64,000 bases of DNA from Bacteroidetes bacterium HGW-Bacteroidetes-2 (GCA_002842575.1 PHDJ01000002.1:97647-161646), one strand, 5' to 3'. Shown: positions 9,905 through 21,419, counted from the first letter of the stretch. Translations and numbers: made by a program. The notes: generated from the sequence alone by a model not told the origin.

Positions 9905-11437
9905 ATGAACGAATTAAAAACTGTAAAATCTGCTCTAATTTCTGTATTCAGTAAGGAAGGTTTAGAGCCTATAGTACTAAAATTAAATGCCTTAGGAGTC
10001 ACTTTGTATTCAACCGGAGGTACAGAAAAATTTATTTCCGAATTAGGAATTTCTGTTACTCCTATTGAAGAAGTAACCTCCTACCCTTCTATACTTGGCG
10101 GTAGAGTAAAAACCCTACATCCTAAAGTTTTTGGTGGAATTTTAAACAGACAAAGTCACCAAGGAGATATAGCCGAAATGCAACAATATAAAATTCCACA
10201 AATTGACGCCGTCATTGTCGATTTATATCCTTTTGAAAAAACCGTAGCATCGGGTGCTAAGGAAGAAGATGTTATTGAAAAAATTGATATAGGTGGCATT
10301 TCACTCATTCGTGCAGCTGCCAAGAATTTTGCAGATACTATTTGTATATCTTCCGTGGAAGATTACAAAGAGTTTTTAAATTTATTAAATGAAAAAAATG
10401 GAAAAACCTCACTAACAGATAGAAAACGATTTGCAGGAAAAGCATTCAACATATCATCGCATTATGATACTGCTATTTTTAATTATTTTAATGCCGAGGC
10501 AAAAATTCCTTCCTATAAAGCAAGTATTTTAAAAGGAAAAGAACTTCGATATGGTGAAAACCCTCATCAAAGAGGGTATTTCTTTGGCGATTTTGATGCT
10601 ATTTTTGATATCGTTCACGGAAAAGAATTATCCTATAACAACCTTCTGGATGTTGATGCCGCTGTAAATTTAATCGCCGAATTTAAAAACGAAGCCCCCA
10701 CTTTTGCTATCCTTAAACACAATAATGCCTGCGGAATTGCCCAACGAAAAACTCTTTTAGAGGCTTACAATGCAGCATTAGCAGGCGATCCGGTTTCTGC
10801 CTTTGGCGGAATACTAATCAGTAATACAGAAATAGATGGAGCAACCGCTAAAGAAGTTAATAAACTTTTTTGTGAAGTTGTCATTGCACCTTCTTATACA
10901 ACAGATGCAGAAATAATATTAAAAGAAAAGAAAAACAGAATACTATTAATACAAAAAGAAGCAAACTTGCCTACAACACAAGTAAGAACAAGTTTAAATG
11001 GTGTTCTCCTTCAAGATAAAAACCAAAAAACAGATACCGCTTCTGGTTTAACGCAAGTAACTAACAATAAACCAAGCAATATCGAGTTAGATGATTTATT
11101 ATTTGCGTCAAAAATTTGTAAAAACACCAAATCAAACACCATAGTTTTAGTAAAAAACAAACAACTTTGTGCATCCGGTACTGGGCAAACCTCTAGAGTG
11201 GACGCCTTACGCCAAGCAATTGATAAATCGACTTCTTTTCATTTTGACTTAAAAGGAGCTGTAATGGCAAGTGATGCATTTTTCCCATTTCCGGACTGTG
11301 TAGAAATTGCAGGAAATGCAGGAATAACTGCCGTAATTCAACCAGGTGGATCCATTAAAGACCAATTGAGTATTGATTATTGTAATGCAAATAATATTGC
11401 TATGGTATTTTCTGGCACACGACATTTTAAACATTAA
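9905..11437 (+). CDS. purH: Bifunctional AICAR formyltransferase/IMP cyclohydrolase
   Basis: 510 aa; GGRVKTLHPKVFGGIL, KELRYGENPHQ, LKHNNACG motifs. Confidence 0.97.
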   Translation: MNELKTVKSALISVFSKEGLEPIVLKLNALGVTLYSTGGTEKFISELGISVTPIEEVTSYPSILGGRVKTLHPKVFGGILNRQSHQGDIAEMQQYKIPQIDAVIVDLYPFEKTVASGAKEEDVIEKIDIGGISLIRAAAKNFADTICISSVEDYKEFLNLLNEKNGKTSLTDRKRFAGKAFNISSHYDTAIFNYFNAEAKIPSYKASILKGKELRYGENPHQRGYFFGDFDAIFDIVHGKELSYNNLLDVDAAVNLIAEFKNEAPTFAILKHNNACGIAQRKTLLEAYNAALAGDPVSAFGGILISNTEIDGATAKEVNKLFCEVVIAPSYTTDAEIILKEKKNRILLIQKEANLPTTQVRTSLNGVLLQDKNQKTDTASGLTQVTNNKPSNIELDDLLFASKICKNTKSNTIVLVKNKQLCASGTGQTSRVDALRQAIDKSTSFHFDLKGAVMASDAFFPFPDCVEIAGNAGITAVIQPGGSIKDQLSIDYCNANNIAMVFSGTRHFKH

Positions 11438-11496
11438 TTTTGTTACATTTGTTTGTTAACTAAGACACTAACATTAATTTGAACAACTAACATAAA

Positions 11497-12525
11497 ATGG
11501 GATTTTTTGACTTCTTAACCGAGGAAATAGCCATAGACCTTGGAACCGCTAATACATTAATTATTCATAACGATAAGGTTGTGGTGGACAGTCCTTCCAT
11601 TGTTGCCCGCGACAGAATGTCTGGAAAGATTATTGCTGTAGGAAAAGAAGCTGCTATGATGCAAGGAAAAACGCACGAAAACATTAAAACGATTCGCCCA
11701 TTAAAAGACGGTGTTATAGCCGACTTTGATGCCAGTGAAAAAATGATAAATATGTTTATCAAAGACATTCCTGCATTAAAGAAAAAATGGTTTACACCAT
11801 CATTACGCATGGTTGTTTGTATCCCAAGTGGCATTACTGAAGTTGAAATGCGTGCAGTAAAAGAAAGTTGTGAACGTGTAAATGGAAAAGAAGTTTACTT
11901 AATTCACGAACCAATGGCTGCTGCCATAGGTATAGGAATAGATATTATGCAGCCAAAAGGAAATATGGTTATAGACATAGGAGGCGGCACCACAGAAATT
12001 GCAGTTATAGCACTAGGCGGAATTGTTTGTGATAAATCAGTTAAAATTGCTGGTGACGTTTTTACAAATGATATTGTTTATTTTATGCGAACACAACACA
12101 ACCTATATGTAGGCGAACGCACAGCAGAAAAAATTAAAATACAAATAGGTGCCGCAACCGAAGATTTAGAAACCCCTCCAGAAGAAATGTCAGTTCAAGG
12201 TCGTGATTTACTTACTGGAAAACCAAAACAAGTACAAATTTCTTATCGCGAAATAGCAAAAGCACTGGATAAATCCATTCTTCGTATTGAAGATGCGGTT
12301 ATGGAAACCCTATCGCAAACACCACCTGAACTTGCAGCAGATATTTACAATACCGGCATTTTTCTTGCTGGTGGTGGATCGATGTTACGCGGTTTAGACA
12401 AGCGTTTGTCTCAGAAAACAGATCTTCCCGTGTATATTGCAGAAGATCCACTTAGGGCCGTAGTAAGAGGCACCGGAATTTGTTTAAAAAACTTAAATAG
12501 ATATAGAAGTATTTTGATAAAATAA
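11497..12525 (+). CDS. mreB: Rod shape-determining protein MreB
   Basis: MGFFDFLTEEIAIDLGTANTLI; actin-fold motifs; followed by mreC, mreD, pbp2, rodA. Confidence 0.97.
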   Translation: MGFFDFLTEEIAIDLGTANTLIIHNDKVVVDSPSIVARDRMSGKIIAVGKEAAMMQGKTHENIKTIRPLKDGVIADFDASEKMINMFIKDIPALKKKWFTPSLRMVVCIPSGITEVEMRAVKESCERVNGKEVYLIHEPMAAAIGIGIDIMQPKGNMVIDIGGGTTEIAVIALGGIVCDKSVKIAGDVFTNDIVYFMRTQHNLYVGERTAEKIKIQIGAATEDLETPPEEMSVQGRDLLTGKPKQVQISYREIAKALDKSILRIEDAVMETLSQTPPELAADIYNTGIFLAGGGSMLRGLDKRLSQKTDLPVYIAEDPLRAVVRGTGICLKNLNRYRSILIK

Positions 12526-12641
12526 TACCCCTTGCTTTTCTCTGCCAACTGGCTGAAAATTTAGGAATAGCTATTTTAAGGATACCATATCCTTTTACCT
12601 TGTAGAATTAATTATTTACAACCATATAGGATTTTCAAAAC

Positions 12642-13475
12642 ATGCTACAGATTATTAATTTTTTTATTCGGAATAAAAATTTTCTGTTGTTTCTTTTTTT
12701 ACTAGCTATTTCTTTAAGCCTAACCATTCAATCACACTCCTATCACCAAAGTAAATTTGTACATTCTGCAAATTTTGTCTCAGGAAATCTGCTTTCTTTA
12801 AAACATGAAATTACGGGTTATTTTGGATTGCGAAAAGAAAATAAGCTTTTAGCAGAAGAAAATAATAGATTAAGAAATCAGTTAGAACTCTTCACAGAAG
12901 CATCATCGCTGTCTGTTAGGATTTCTGATTCATTAACAGAAGATATACCCTACTACTATAGGACTGCAGAAGTAATCAATAATAATTACTCAAAAACAAA
13001 CAACTATTTAACCTTAAAATCTGGCAGAAAACAGGGTATTCAAAGCGAAATGGGAGTTATAAGTTCGCAAGGAATTATTGGAATTGTAGATCAAGTTTCC
13101 GAAAATTTTTCAACCGTATTGTCTATACTAAATTCTAAATCCAGCATTAGCGTAAAACTGAAAAAATCTGGACATTTTGGCTCCTTAGTTTGGGATGGAA
13201 AACTACCAAATACTTTACAACTCATAGATATTGCTAGACTAGCTTCTATTTCAATAGGCGATACCATAACAACAGATGGGCGATCAACCATATTTCCAAA
13301 AGGATTGCCTGTTGGAGTAATATCAAATTTTAAACTTGATCAAGGCGAAAATTTTTATATTATTGATGTAACTTTATTTAATGACATGACCAAAACTGAA
13401 TATGTATATATTATTGAAAACAAAAAAGCAGAGGAAATAAAAGAATTAGAAACAACCACTAAAAATGAGTACTAA
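12642..13475 (+). CDS. mreC: Rod shape-determining protein MreC
   Basis: TM plus coiled coil and MreC beta domain; operon context. Confidence 0.93.
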   Translation: MLQIINFFIRNKNFLLFLFLLAISLSLTIQSHSYHQSKFVHSANFVSGNLLSLKHEITGYFGLRKENKLLAEENNRLRNQLELFTEASSLSVRISDSLTEDIPYYYRTAEVINNNYSKTNNYLTLKSGRKQGIQSEMGVISSQGIIGIVDQVSENFSTVLSILNSKSSISVKLKKSGHFGSLVWDGKLPNTLQLIDIARLASISIGDTITTDGRSTIFPKGLPVGVISNFKLDQGENFYIIDVTLFNDMTKTEYVYIIENKKAEEIKELETTTKNEY

Positions 13476-13971
13476 TATATTAATACATAGTACCCGTTTT
13501 TTAGTTTTGCTGTTAGCACAAATTTTTCTTTTTAATAATATCGATTTTTTAGGATTTGTAAATCCTTATGTTTACATTTTATTTATTTTGTTGTATCCTG
13601 TAAACTCAAACCAGCTATTATTTTTATTACTAAGTTTCTTTCTAGGCATTAGTATTGATTTTTTTAGCGATTCGGGAGGCATACACGCTGCTGCTTGCTT
13701 AGTTACCGCTTTTATTAGGCCAGTAATCCTAAAATTTTCATTCGGTGTTAGCTATGATTATAATAATGTAAAAGTTAGCAATACTCCATTTGGAAGTAGA
13801 TTAACCTATATTTCTTTTTTAGTTGTAATCCACCATTTGGTGCTTTTCAATTTAGAAGTTTTTAATTTCAACCATACAATTTTAATCTTAAAATCGACGT
13901 TATTCTCAAGTATATTCACCATATTACTTTGTATGGTGTTTATGATTTTATTTAGTAAAAGATCCACATGA
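13465..13971 (+). CDS. mreD: Rod shape-determining protein MreD
   Basis: Small multi-TM protein overlapping mreC; operon context. Confidence 0.88.
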   Translation: MSTNILIHSTRFLVLLLAQIFLFNNIDFLGFVNPYVYILFILLYPVNSNQLLFLLLSFFLGISIDFFSDSGGIHAAACLVTAFIRPVILKFSFGVSYDYNNVKVSNTPFGSRLTYISFLVVIHHLVLFNLEVFNFNHTILILKSTLFSSIFTILLCMVFMILFSKRST

Positions 13972-15836
13972 GAAAATGGTTACTTTATTCATTAGTTATT
14001 TTATCTGGGATTATATTTACGGCAAGACTACTTTATCTTCAGGTTTTTGATTCTTCTTTCCAACAAATGTCTGAGGTAAATGCAGTTTCTATTGTATATG
14101 ATTACCCCCAACGAGGATATGTATATGACCGAAACGGAAAACTACTTGTTGCTAATCAGCCTTCTTATGATGTAATGGTAATACCAAGAAACGTTAAAAC
14201 ATTAGATACACTTGAATTTTGTAAAATGCTCCGCATGGAAAAGGAAGACTTAGAACGCATTTTAGCAAAATCAAGAATCTATTCACCAAGGTTACCTTCC
14301 GTAGTTTTACCACAACTCACAAAAGATGAATATGCTTACTTACAAGAAAGAATGTACAAATATCCAGGATTTTATATTCAAAAAAGAACTTTAAGAGATT
14401 ATCATATAAACCATTCTGGAAATATCCTAGGCTATATTGCTGAAGTAAACCAAAAAACAATAGAAGAAAAACCATACTATCAAATGGGTGATTTGATCGG
14501 AATTACTGGAGTTGAAGCGCAATACGAAGAAGTTTTACGCGGCGTAAAAGGGGTTAAATATATTCAAAAGGATCGTTTTAATAGAGATATTGGTGCCTAC
14601 AAAGAAGGCATTTTTGACACCTTACCAATGCCAGGAAAAGACATTACACTTTCCATAGACGAAACCCTTCAAGCGTATGGCGAATTACTAATGAAAAACA
14701 AACGTGGAGGTATTGTAGCCATTGAGCCTGAAACTGGTGAAATTCTAGCCTTGGTTTCAGCTCCAGGATACGACCCCGCTTTACTAGTAGGAAGACAGCG
14801 CTCAAAAAACTATACCACTTTATACCACGACAGCATTGCAAAACCACTTTATGACAGAGGTCTTCTTGCAGAATATGCCCCGGGATCCACCTTTAAAATC
14901 ATGAATGCACTGATAGCATTAGAAGAAAATGTTATTGATGAAAACAACACTTTTAGTTGCAGTCATGGATACAGTTATGGACGAGGAAGAAAAATGGGAT
15001 GCCACTCCCACCCAAGTCCGGTAAACTTAAATAAGGGAATTTATGAATCTTGTAATGCTTATTTCGCAAACATATACCGTAGGATTATCGAAAAATATCC
15101 TACACCACAAGATGGAATTGACAGATGGTCACACCACTTGAAAAGCTTTGGTTTAGGAGGTTTTCTAGGAAACGATTTACCCATAGGCAGACCGGGAAAA
15201 ATACCAACATCTACATATTATAATAAAATTTACAACTTTCCCACCTACAAATGGTTTAGCACCGCTACCATTTCAAATGCCATTGGTCAAGGGGAAGTTA
15301 TAACCACACCCATTCAACTTGCAAATATGACTGCGGCTATAGCTAACAGAGGCTACTACATTACGCCTCATGTTATCAAAGAAATTGACGGAAAACCAAT
15401 TGATGACCCAACCTATACAGAAAAAAATTATACCACCGTACATCCTCAATATTTTGAACCAGTTATTGAGGGAATGTTTGATGTGTACAATAAAGGAACT
15501 GCCTCAAGATTACAAGTAGAGGGCATCGAAATTTGCGGAAAAACAGGTACTGCTGAAAATTTTACTAAAATTGACGGCAAAAAAACGCAACTTACAGATC
15601 ACTCCATTTTTATAGCCTTTGCACCAAAAGATAATCCAAAAATAGCCGTCGCCATATTTGTGGAAAATGGGTATTGGGGAGGTAGATATGCCGGAAGAAT
15701 GGCAGGTTTAATGATAGAAAAATATTTAAAAGGAACCATAACTAGACAAGATATGGAAGAATGGGTGTTAAGCAGAAGTTTAGAAGATGAATATGCAAAA
15801 CCACTTAGTGGAAAACCTTTTAGCATTAACCAATAA
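13968..15836 (+). CDS. mrdA: Penicillin-binding protein 2
   Basis: YAPGSTFKIMNALIALE (SxxK), KTGTAEN motifs; between mreD and rodA. Confidence 0.95.
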   Translation: MRKWLLYSLVILSGIIFTARLLYLQVFDSSFQQMSEVNAVSIVYDYPQRGYVYDRNGKLLVANQPSYDVMVIPRNVKTLDTLEFCKMLRMEKEDLERILAKSRIYSPRLPSVVLPQLTKDEYAYLQERMYKYPGFYIQKRTLRDYHINHSGNILGYIAEVNQKTIEEKPYYQMGDLIGITGVEAQYEEVLRGVKGVKYIQKDRFNRDIGAYKEGIFDTLPMPGKDITLSIDETLQAYGELLMKNKRGGIVAIEPETGEILALVSAPGYDPALLVGRQRSKNYTTLYHDSIAKPLYDRGLLAEYAPGSTFKIMNALIALEENVIDENNTFSCSHGYSYGRGRKMGCHSHPSPVNLNKGIYESCNAYFANIYRRIIEKYPTPQDGIDRWSHHLKSFGLGGFLGNDLPIGRPGKIPTSTYYNKIYNFPTYKWFSTATISNAIGQGEVITTPIQLANMTAAIANRGYYITPHVIKEIDGKPIDDPTYTEKNYTTVHPQYFEPVIEGMFDVYNKGTASRLQVEGIEICGKTGTAENFTKIDGKKTQLTDHSIFIAFAPKDNPKIAVAIFVENGYWGGRYAGRMAGLMIEKYLKGTITRQDMEEWVLSRSLEDEYAKPLSGKPFSINQ

Positions 15837-17092
15837 TGAGCGTATCCAATAGCATTGGTAAATTTGATTGGGTAACTATTTTTATCTATTTTGCACTAAT
15901 TGCCTTTGGTTGGGCAAATATCTATTCAGCTACCCTAACCGATTCATCCTCTACTTTTTTTGATTTTAGTCAAATACAAACCAAACAATTGGTTTGGATA
16001 GCACTCAGTTTTATTTTAATCGTTTTTATACTAGCAATAGATTCCAAATTCTATGAACGATTTTCAAGTTTACTTTTTTTGATTGCAGTTGTTTCCTTGT
16101 TAGGGTTATTTATATTTGGAAGTACCATAGCGGGACAAACTGCATGGTATGCTTTTGGAAGTTTTAGAATTCAACCCTCTGAATTTGTAAAAGCAGCAAC
16201 AGCATTGGCTATGGCAAAATACTTGAGCGATATACAAACCAATATCCACACTTTTAAAGACCAATTAAAGGCATTTGCTATTATTGCTATTCCCATTGTA
16301 TTGGTTTTATTGCAACCAGATCCTGGTAGTGCATTGATTTATTTTGCTTTTCTTTTTCCACTCTTTAGAGAGGGAATGCATTTTGTTTATCTTCTTCTAG
16401 GTTTTTTTGCAGCCGTTCTATTCACCACCACATTAGCTTTTGGCCATGAATGGGTAATTTTTGGCGTTATTGCTATTTCATTACTAGTATATTATAAACA
16501 CCGAAAAAAACGCCCTAATCTTTTTAAATATATTTTTATAGCTGCTTCTTGTATTATTTTTTCCCTCTCTGTTGAATATGTTTTTGAAAATGTTTTTAAA
16601 CAACATCACAGAGACCGATTTAATATTATATTAGGAAAAGAAGTTGATTTAAAGGGTGTTGGGTACAACACCAATCAAAGTGAAATTGCAATTGGAAGTG
16701 GTGGATGGACTGGAAAAGGATGGACGGAAGGCACACAAACCAAAGGTAACTTTGTGCCAGAACAACACACAGATTATATCTTTAGCACTGTAGGTGAGGA
16801 GTGGGGTTTTCTTGGCAGTTTTTTAGTGGTTGCCTTGTTTGTGTTTCTTATTTTAAGACTGTTATATCTGGCTGAAAATCAAAATTCTACTTTCAGCAGA
16901 GTTTATGGTTATAGTGTGGCATCCATTTTATTTGTTCACTTTTTTGTGAATATAAGTATGGTAATTGGCTTATTTCCTACCGTAGGAATTCCTTTACCTT
17001 TTTTGAGTTATGGTGGTTCGGGACTTTGGGCGTTTACGATATTGCTTTTTATTTTTATAAAGTTAGATAGTCAAAAGCACGTGAATAGATGA
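15836..17092 (+). CDS. rodA: Rod shape-determining protein RodA (SEDS)
   Basis: Multi-TM SEDS family; FVPEQHTDYIFSTVGEEWGF and GLFPTVGIPLPFLSYGGSGL motifs. Confidence 0.95.
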   Translation: MSVSNSIGKFDWVTIFIYFALIAFGWANIYSATLTDSSSTFFDFSQIQTKQLVWIALSFILIVFILAIDSKFYERFSSLLFLIAVVSLLGLFIFGSTIAGQTAWYAFGSFRIQPSEFVKAATALAMAKYLSDIQTNIHTFKDQLKAFAIIAIPIVLVLLQPDPGSALIYFAFLFPLFREGMHFVYLLLGFFAAVLFTTTLAFGHEWVIFGVIAISLLVYYKHRKKRPNLFKYIFIAASCIIFSLSVEYVFENVFKQHHRDRFNIILGKEVDLKGVGYNTNQSEIAIGSGGWTGKGWTEGTQTKGNFVPEQHTDYIFSTVGEEWGFLGSFLVVALFVFLILRLLYLAENQNSTFSRVYGYSVASILFVHFFVNISMVIGLFPTVGIPLPFLSYGGSGLWAFTILLFIFIKLDSQKHVNR

Positions 17093-17101
17093 TGTTTAAA
17101 A

Positions 17102-18211
17102 CTATTCTTTCACATCCATAGCATCCCGAAGTGCATTTCCCATCAGCATAAACGCCATGACTAAACTCATAATGGCAAGTCCGGGTATGACAGCGAGATA
17201 CGCTTTTCCTAGAATAATATAGGAATAATGATCTTTTATCATTGCACCCCAACTTGGTGTTGGTGGTTGCGCTCCTATACCAAGAAAACTTAGTCCACTT
17301 TCCATAAGAATTGCTCCTGCAAAATTTGCAGCTGAAATAACAATAACTGGTGCCATTATATTTGGCAGTATATGTTTGGTAATGATCCTAAAATCCTTAA
17401 AACCAAGTGCTCTTGCTGCGGTTACATATTGCATTTGTTTTACACCCATTACTTGCCCTCGCACAACTCTAGCCACTTCTACCCACATAGTTAAGCCTAC
17501 TGCTATAAAAACCTGCCAAAATCCTTTGCCCAAGGCTAAAGTAATGGCAATTACAAGTAACAAGGTAGGTATAGACCATGTTACATTAATCAGCCACATG
17601 ATTAGAGCATCTAATTTTCCTCCATAGTAACCAGCTATTGCACCTAAGGTGATTCCAATTACTAATGATATAAAAACTGCTACAAAACCTATAGACAAAG
17701 ATATACGCATACCTACAAGCATTCTACTAAGTAAATCTCTGCCGTATTTATCGGTACCTAAGAGAAACTTTTGCTCTTTTACATAAATAGTAGGTATGTT
17801 TTCGGGAGTACTTGCTTTAGGAAAAGATGCTATTGAAAATTCCTGCGTTTGTCCTTGAAGTCCGTCTTCCATATATTCTTCTATTTGAATTCCGGATGTT
17901 GTAATTGTATAATTCTTTATAGGTAGTGCGGTCTCTGTGTTTTCTTTGCCTAAAAAAATATCCTCCACTAAATTTTGAGAAGAAGTAATTCCAGAAGGTA
18001 AAATAAGCATAGCTACTGAAAATCCGGGGGCTTTTGAATGAATGGACAAATGCATTTGATTTGCATTCTTTGAGTTGTCAGGAGCAAGTAGATACGCAAA
18101 AACTGCCGCCAAAATACAAAGTGCTAAAAAAGAAAAACTAAAAACGCCCCAAAAGTTTTTTTTATACTTTTGGAGCGCAATTTTACTTAAAGATGTAGAT
18201 GTATTGCTCAT
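17102..18211 (-). CDS. ABC transporter permease, OppC/DppC-like
   Basis: TDKYGRDLLSRMLVGMRISLSIGF and EAARALGFKDFRIITKHILPN-type motif. Confidence 0.88.
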   Translation of the reverse strand: MSNTSTSLSKIALQKYKKNFWGVFSFSFLALCILAAVFAYLLAPDNSKNANQMHLSIHSKAPGFSVAMLILPSGITSSQNLVEDIFLGKENTETALPIKNYTITTSGIQIEEYMEDGLQGQTQEFSIASFPKASTPENIPTIYVKEQKFLLGTDKYGRDLLSRMLVGMRISLSIGFVAVFISLVIGITLGAIAGYYGGKLDALIMWLINVTWSIPTLLLVIAITLALGKGFWQVFIAVGLTMWVEVARVVRGQVMGVKQMQYVTAARALGFKDFRIITKHILPNIMAPVIVISAANFAGAILMESGLSFLGIGAQPPTPSWGAMIKDHYSYIILGKAYLAVIPGLAIMSLVMAFMLMGNALRDAMDVKE

Positions 18212-18219
18212 AAAGCAAT

Positions 18220-20394
18220 TTAGTCTTTAATATTAGCAACTTTACGGTTTTTAAGATTATTTATCTTTAAATCTTCTAATACATGCAATGCTTCTTCTAC
18301 ATATACATCTTGACTCAAACTTTTATGCCAACGATTTCTTTTTTCTAGTAGCGAACTATCTGCTTTTTTCAATTCCTCTTCGTAGGGCAATGAGGTATAA
18401 ATAAGTTTTGTTTGGTAATCAGAAATGGCATCAAATTCTTTAGATCTCTCCTTATTTTTTTCGATTTCAGAAATGTATTTTTTATAATTTAATGAAATGG
18501 TATTATTATCCCTTCGCTCTTTAATCCATTTTGCATTTTTTTCTATAAGTAGTAGTTGATTACTGGCTGCCATTCGTTCTGAGCTGTTTTTAATAACCTC
18601 TGCAAAATCATTAAAACCATCCCAAACATTATAAGTAGCAGGTGAAATTTTATCGTAAGGTAATGGATTATCATAATCGCGTTCTCCTACTTCTATAAAG
18701 CTAAAACGATCTGGAACAACTACATCACTTTTTACACCTTCTAATTGTGTAGAACCTCCATTTACACGATAAAACTTTTGGGTTGTAACCTTTAGCGCTC
18801 CTAAATCACCATGCTCATTATTACGCATCCATCGGTTTAAGTCAATTAGATTTTGAACGGTTCCTTTGCCATAAGTTTGTTTGCTTCCTATTACAATTGC
18901 CCTTTTATAATCTTGCATTGCAGCGGCTAATATTTCTGAGGCTGAAGCAGATAATTCATTTACAAGAATTACTAATGGCCCATCCCATTCAATACTTTTG
19001 TCTTTGTCTTCTAAAACCTCAATTTTTCCATCGCTACTTGCTACTTGAACCATAGGTCCGCTTTTAATAAATAGCCCACCAATGTCAATTGCTGTTTTTA
19101 GTGAGCCTCCACCATTATTTCTTAAATCTAAAACAAGACCCTCCATTCCTTCTGCTTTAAGGCGAATAATTTCTTGTTTTATATCACTTGCAGCATTTCT
19201 AGCTTTGTAATTTTCCATATCAAAGTAAAAACGAGGAAGTTCAATTAGTCCAAAAGTGATGTCATTAGATTTTACAACTGCAGATTTTGCATAGGTTTCT
19301 TCTATTTCAACAACATCTCTAATAATTATAATTTCTTTAAAAGTACCATCCACTTTTTTAACGGTTAAGGTTACTTCTGATCCTTTTGGGCCTTTGATTA
19401 AATTAACGGCATCATCAAGTCGCATGCCGCCTATGTTTACAGATTCGGCTTCACCTTCTTGTTTTACTCTTGTAATTAAGTCACCAACTTCAAGGTCTTC
19501 GCCTCGCCAAGCAGGACCACCACTTATAACTTCTACTACTTTTACGTTATCTCTTTGTTTTTGTAACCGTGCACCAATGCCTTCTAATTTTCCCGACATT
19601 GCCATATCAAAACGGTCTTTATCTTGTGGTGCCATATAATTGGTGTGAGGGTCAAATTCTTCCACAATGGAATTTATATATAAAGAAAAATAATCCTTGC
19701 GTTCTAAATCATTGACAAATGCAAAATAATCATCTAAAGAGGTGCCTGTAGATTCTCTTGCTTCTTTTTCTAATTCTACATCGCTTTTAAGAACCAAATC
19801 TGCATTTATTTTTTCTGAATCAGGATTTACTTTTCCTAAAGAATCTTTTCCTTCTAGTTTAAATTTCTGTTCCTCTTTTAGATCATAATAGGTGGAAATA
19901 GCAGAAAATTTTAATTGTTCTTTCCAGCGATTTTCTAACTCTTTTTTATTAGCGGCATAAGGCAGTTTTTCATAATCTAAATTTATGGATTCCTCTTTAT
20001 TATAATCAAATGGGGTTTCTAAAACCTTTTTATACAAGGATTTTGCTTCTCCTATACGTATGTTTAATCGATCAAGAACCAAATCAAAGAAGGTTAAATC
20101 CTTACTTTTTAATTGATCGTCAATCAGAAATTCATATTTACTAAACTCTTTTATGTCTGATTCAAAAAAATATCTTTTTAATGGATCTACATCATTAATA
20201 AATTTAGAATACACTTTTGCAGAAAAGGCATCGTCAAAATCCTTATTTGAGAAATGTGTTTTTTCTAACACATAAGTAATAAGGTCAAGGAGCATTTTAT
20301 CTTTATCGGGATTGTCAAAACTTTTTGTGGTAAAACTGCAAGAAGCTGCAGCTACAAAAACGGCTAGCAATAGTACTTTAAAATTCTTTTTCAT
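18220..20394 (-). CDS. Carboxy-terminal processing (tail-specific) protease, S41 with PDZ
   Basis: PDZ plus LVNELSASASEILAAAMQDYKRAIVIGSKQTYGKGTVQ catalytic region. Confidence 0.93.
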   Translation of the reverse strand: MKKNFKVLLLAVFVAAASCSFTTKSFDNPDKDKMLLDLITYVLEKTHFSNKDFDDAFSAKVYSKFINDVDPLKRYFFESDIKEFSKYEFLIDDQLKSKDLTFFDLVLDRLNIRIGEAKSLYKKVLETPFDYNKEESINLDYEKLPYAANKKELENRWKEQLKFSAISTYYDLKEEQKFKLEGKDSLGKVNPDSEKINADLVLKSDVELEKEARESTGTSLDDYFAFVNDLERKDYFSLYINSIVEEFDPHTNYMAPQDKDRFDMAMSGKLEGIGARLQKQRDNVKVVEVISGGPAWRGEDLEVGDLITRVKQEGEAESVNIGGMRLDDAVNLIKGPKGSEVTLTVKKVDGTFKEIIIIRDVVEIEETYAKSAVVKSNDITFGLIELPRFYFDMENYKARNAASDIKQEIIRLKAEGMEGLVLDLRNNGGGSLKTAIDIGGLFIKSGPMVQVASSDGKIEVLEDKDKSIEWDGPLVILVNELSASASEILAAAMQDYKRAIVIGSKQTYGKGTVQNLIDLNRWMRNNEHGDLGALKVTTQKFYRVNGGSTQLEGVKSDVVVPDRFSFIEVGERDYDNPLPYDKISPATYNVWDGFNDFAEVIKNSSERMAASNQLLLIEKNAKWIKERRDNNTISLNYKKYISEIEKNKERSKEFDAISDYQTKLIYTSLPYEEELKKADSSLLEKRNRWHKSLSQDVYVEEALHVLEDLKINNLKNRKVANIKD

Positions 20395-20642
20395 AAATGG
20401 CATAAACATTCTTATTTAGGTTACTAAATTATACAAAAAACCGTGCCATAAAAGTTAATGCATACTAATTTTATGTTAAACCACAGACCAAGCTTTTTCA
20501 AATTGCAATATAAAAATTGATTTCCTATATTTAAACCTAAATTTCGGGTTTTTTAAAAACACTTTTTCAAAAAAGAAAGTCTATCGTTTATGTTGTTGAT
20601 TGGGTTATAAATTATGTATTTTAGCAACAAAAATTAACAGCA

Positions 20643-21419
20643 ATGATGACTAAAAAAAAGCCACTTATTTTAGTGACCAATGATGATGGAATTTCTGCTC
20701 CAGGTATACGTGCTTTAATTGCTATTATGAAAGAAATTGGCAATGTAATTGTCGTTGCACCTGACAAACCCCAATCTGCAATGGGTCATGCTATCACAAT
20801 AAACAACACCCTATACATCAATAAAATAAATATTGACGACGATGTGCAAGAAGAGTACAGTTGTTCTGGCACACCGGTTGATTGCATAAAACTTGCCGTT
20901 CACGAAATATTAAAACGAAAACCAGATTTATGTGTTTCTGGCATTAACCACGGCTCAAATTCTTCTATAAATGTTATTTATTCTGGAACCATGAGTGCTG
21001 CATTAGAAGCAGGTATGGAAGGAATTCCTGCTATTGGATTTTCACTCCTAGATTATGCTTGGGATGCCGATTTTGAATCATCACGCACTTTTATAAAAAA
21101 AATAACCCTAGAAGCACTAAAAAATGGATTGCCAAAAGGAGTTATCCTAAATGTAAACATTCCTAAATTAACGAAAGAAAAAATAAAAGGCATTAAGGTT
21201 TGCAGACAAGCAAATGCCCGCTGGGAAGAAACCTTTGATAAACGCACAAACCCACAAGGAAGAGATTATTATTGGCTTACTGGAGAGTTTGTTAATGAAG
21301 ACAAAGGCAATGATACCGATGAAGCCGCGCTTGAAAATGGATTTATTTCTATTGTTCCAGTTCAATATGACTTGACAGCACATCATGCAATAAAGTATAT
21401 TAATGATTGGAATATTTAA
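20643..21419 (+). CDS. surE: 5'/3'-nucleotidase SurE
   Basis: ILVTNDDGISAPGIRAL; SGTPVDCIKLAV; SGINHGSNSSINVIYSGTMSAALEA. Confidence 0.97.
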   Translation: MMTKKKPLILVTNDDGISAPGIRALIAIMKEIGNVIVVAPDKPQSAMGHAITINNTLYINKINIDDDVQEEYSCSGTPVDCIKLAVHEILKRKPDLCVSGINHGSNSSINVIYSGTMSAALEAGMEGIPAIGFSLLDYAWDADFESSRTFIKKITLEALKNGLPKGVILNVNIPKLTKEKIKGIKVCRQANARWEETFDKRTNPQGRDYYWLTGEFVNEDKGNDTDEAALENGFISIVPVQYDLTAHHAIKYINDWNI

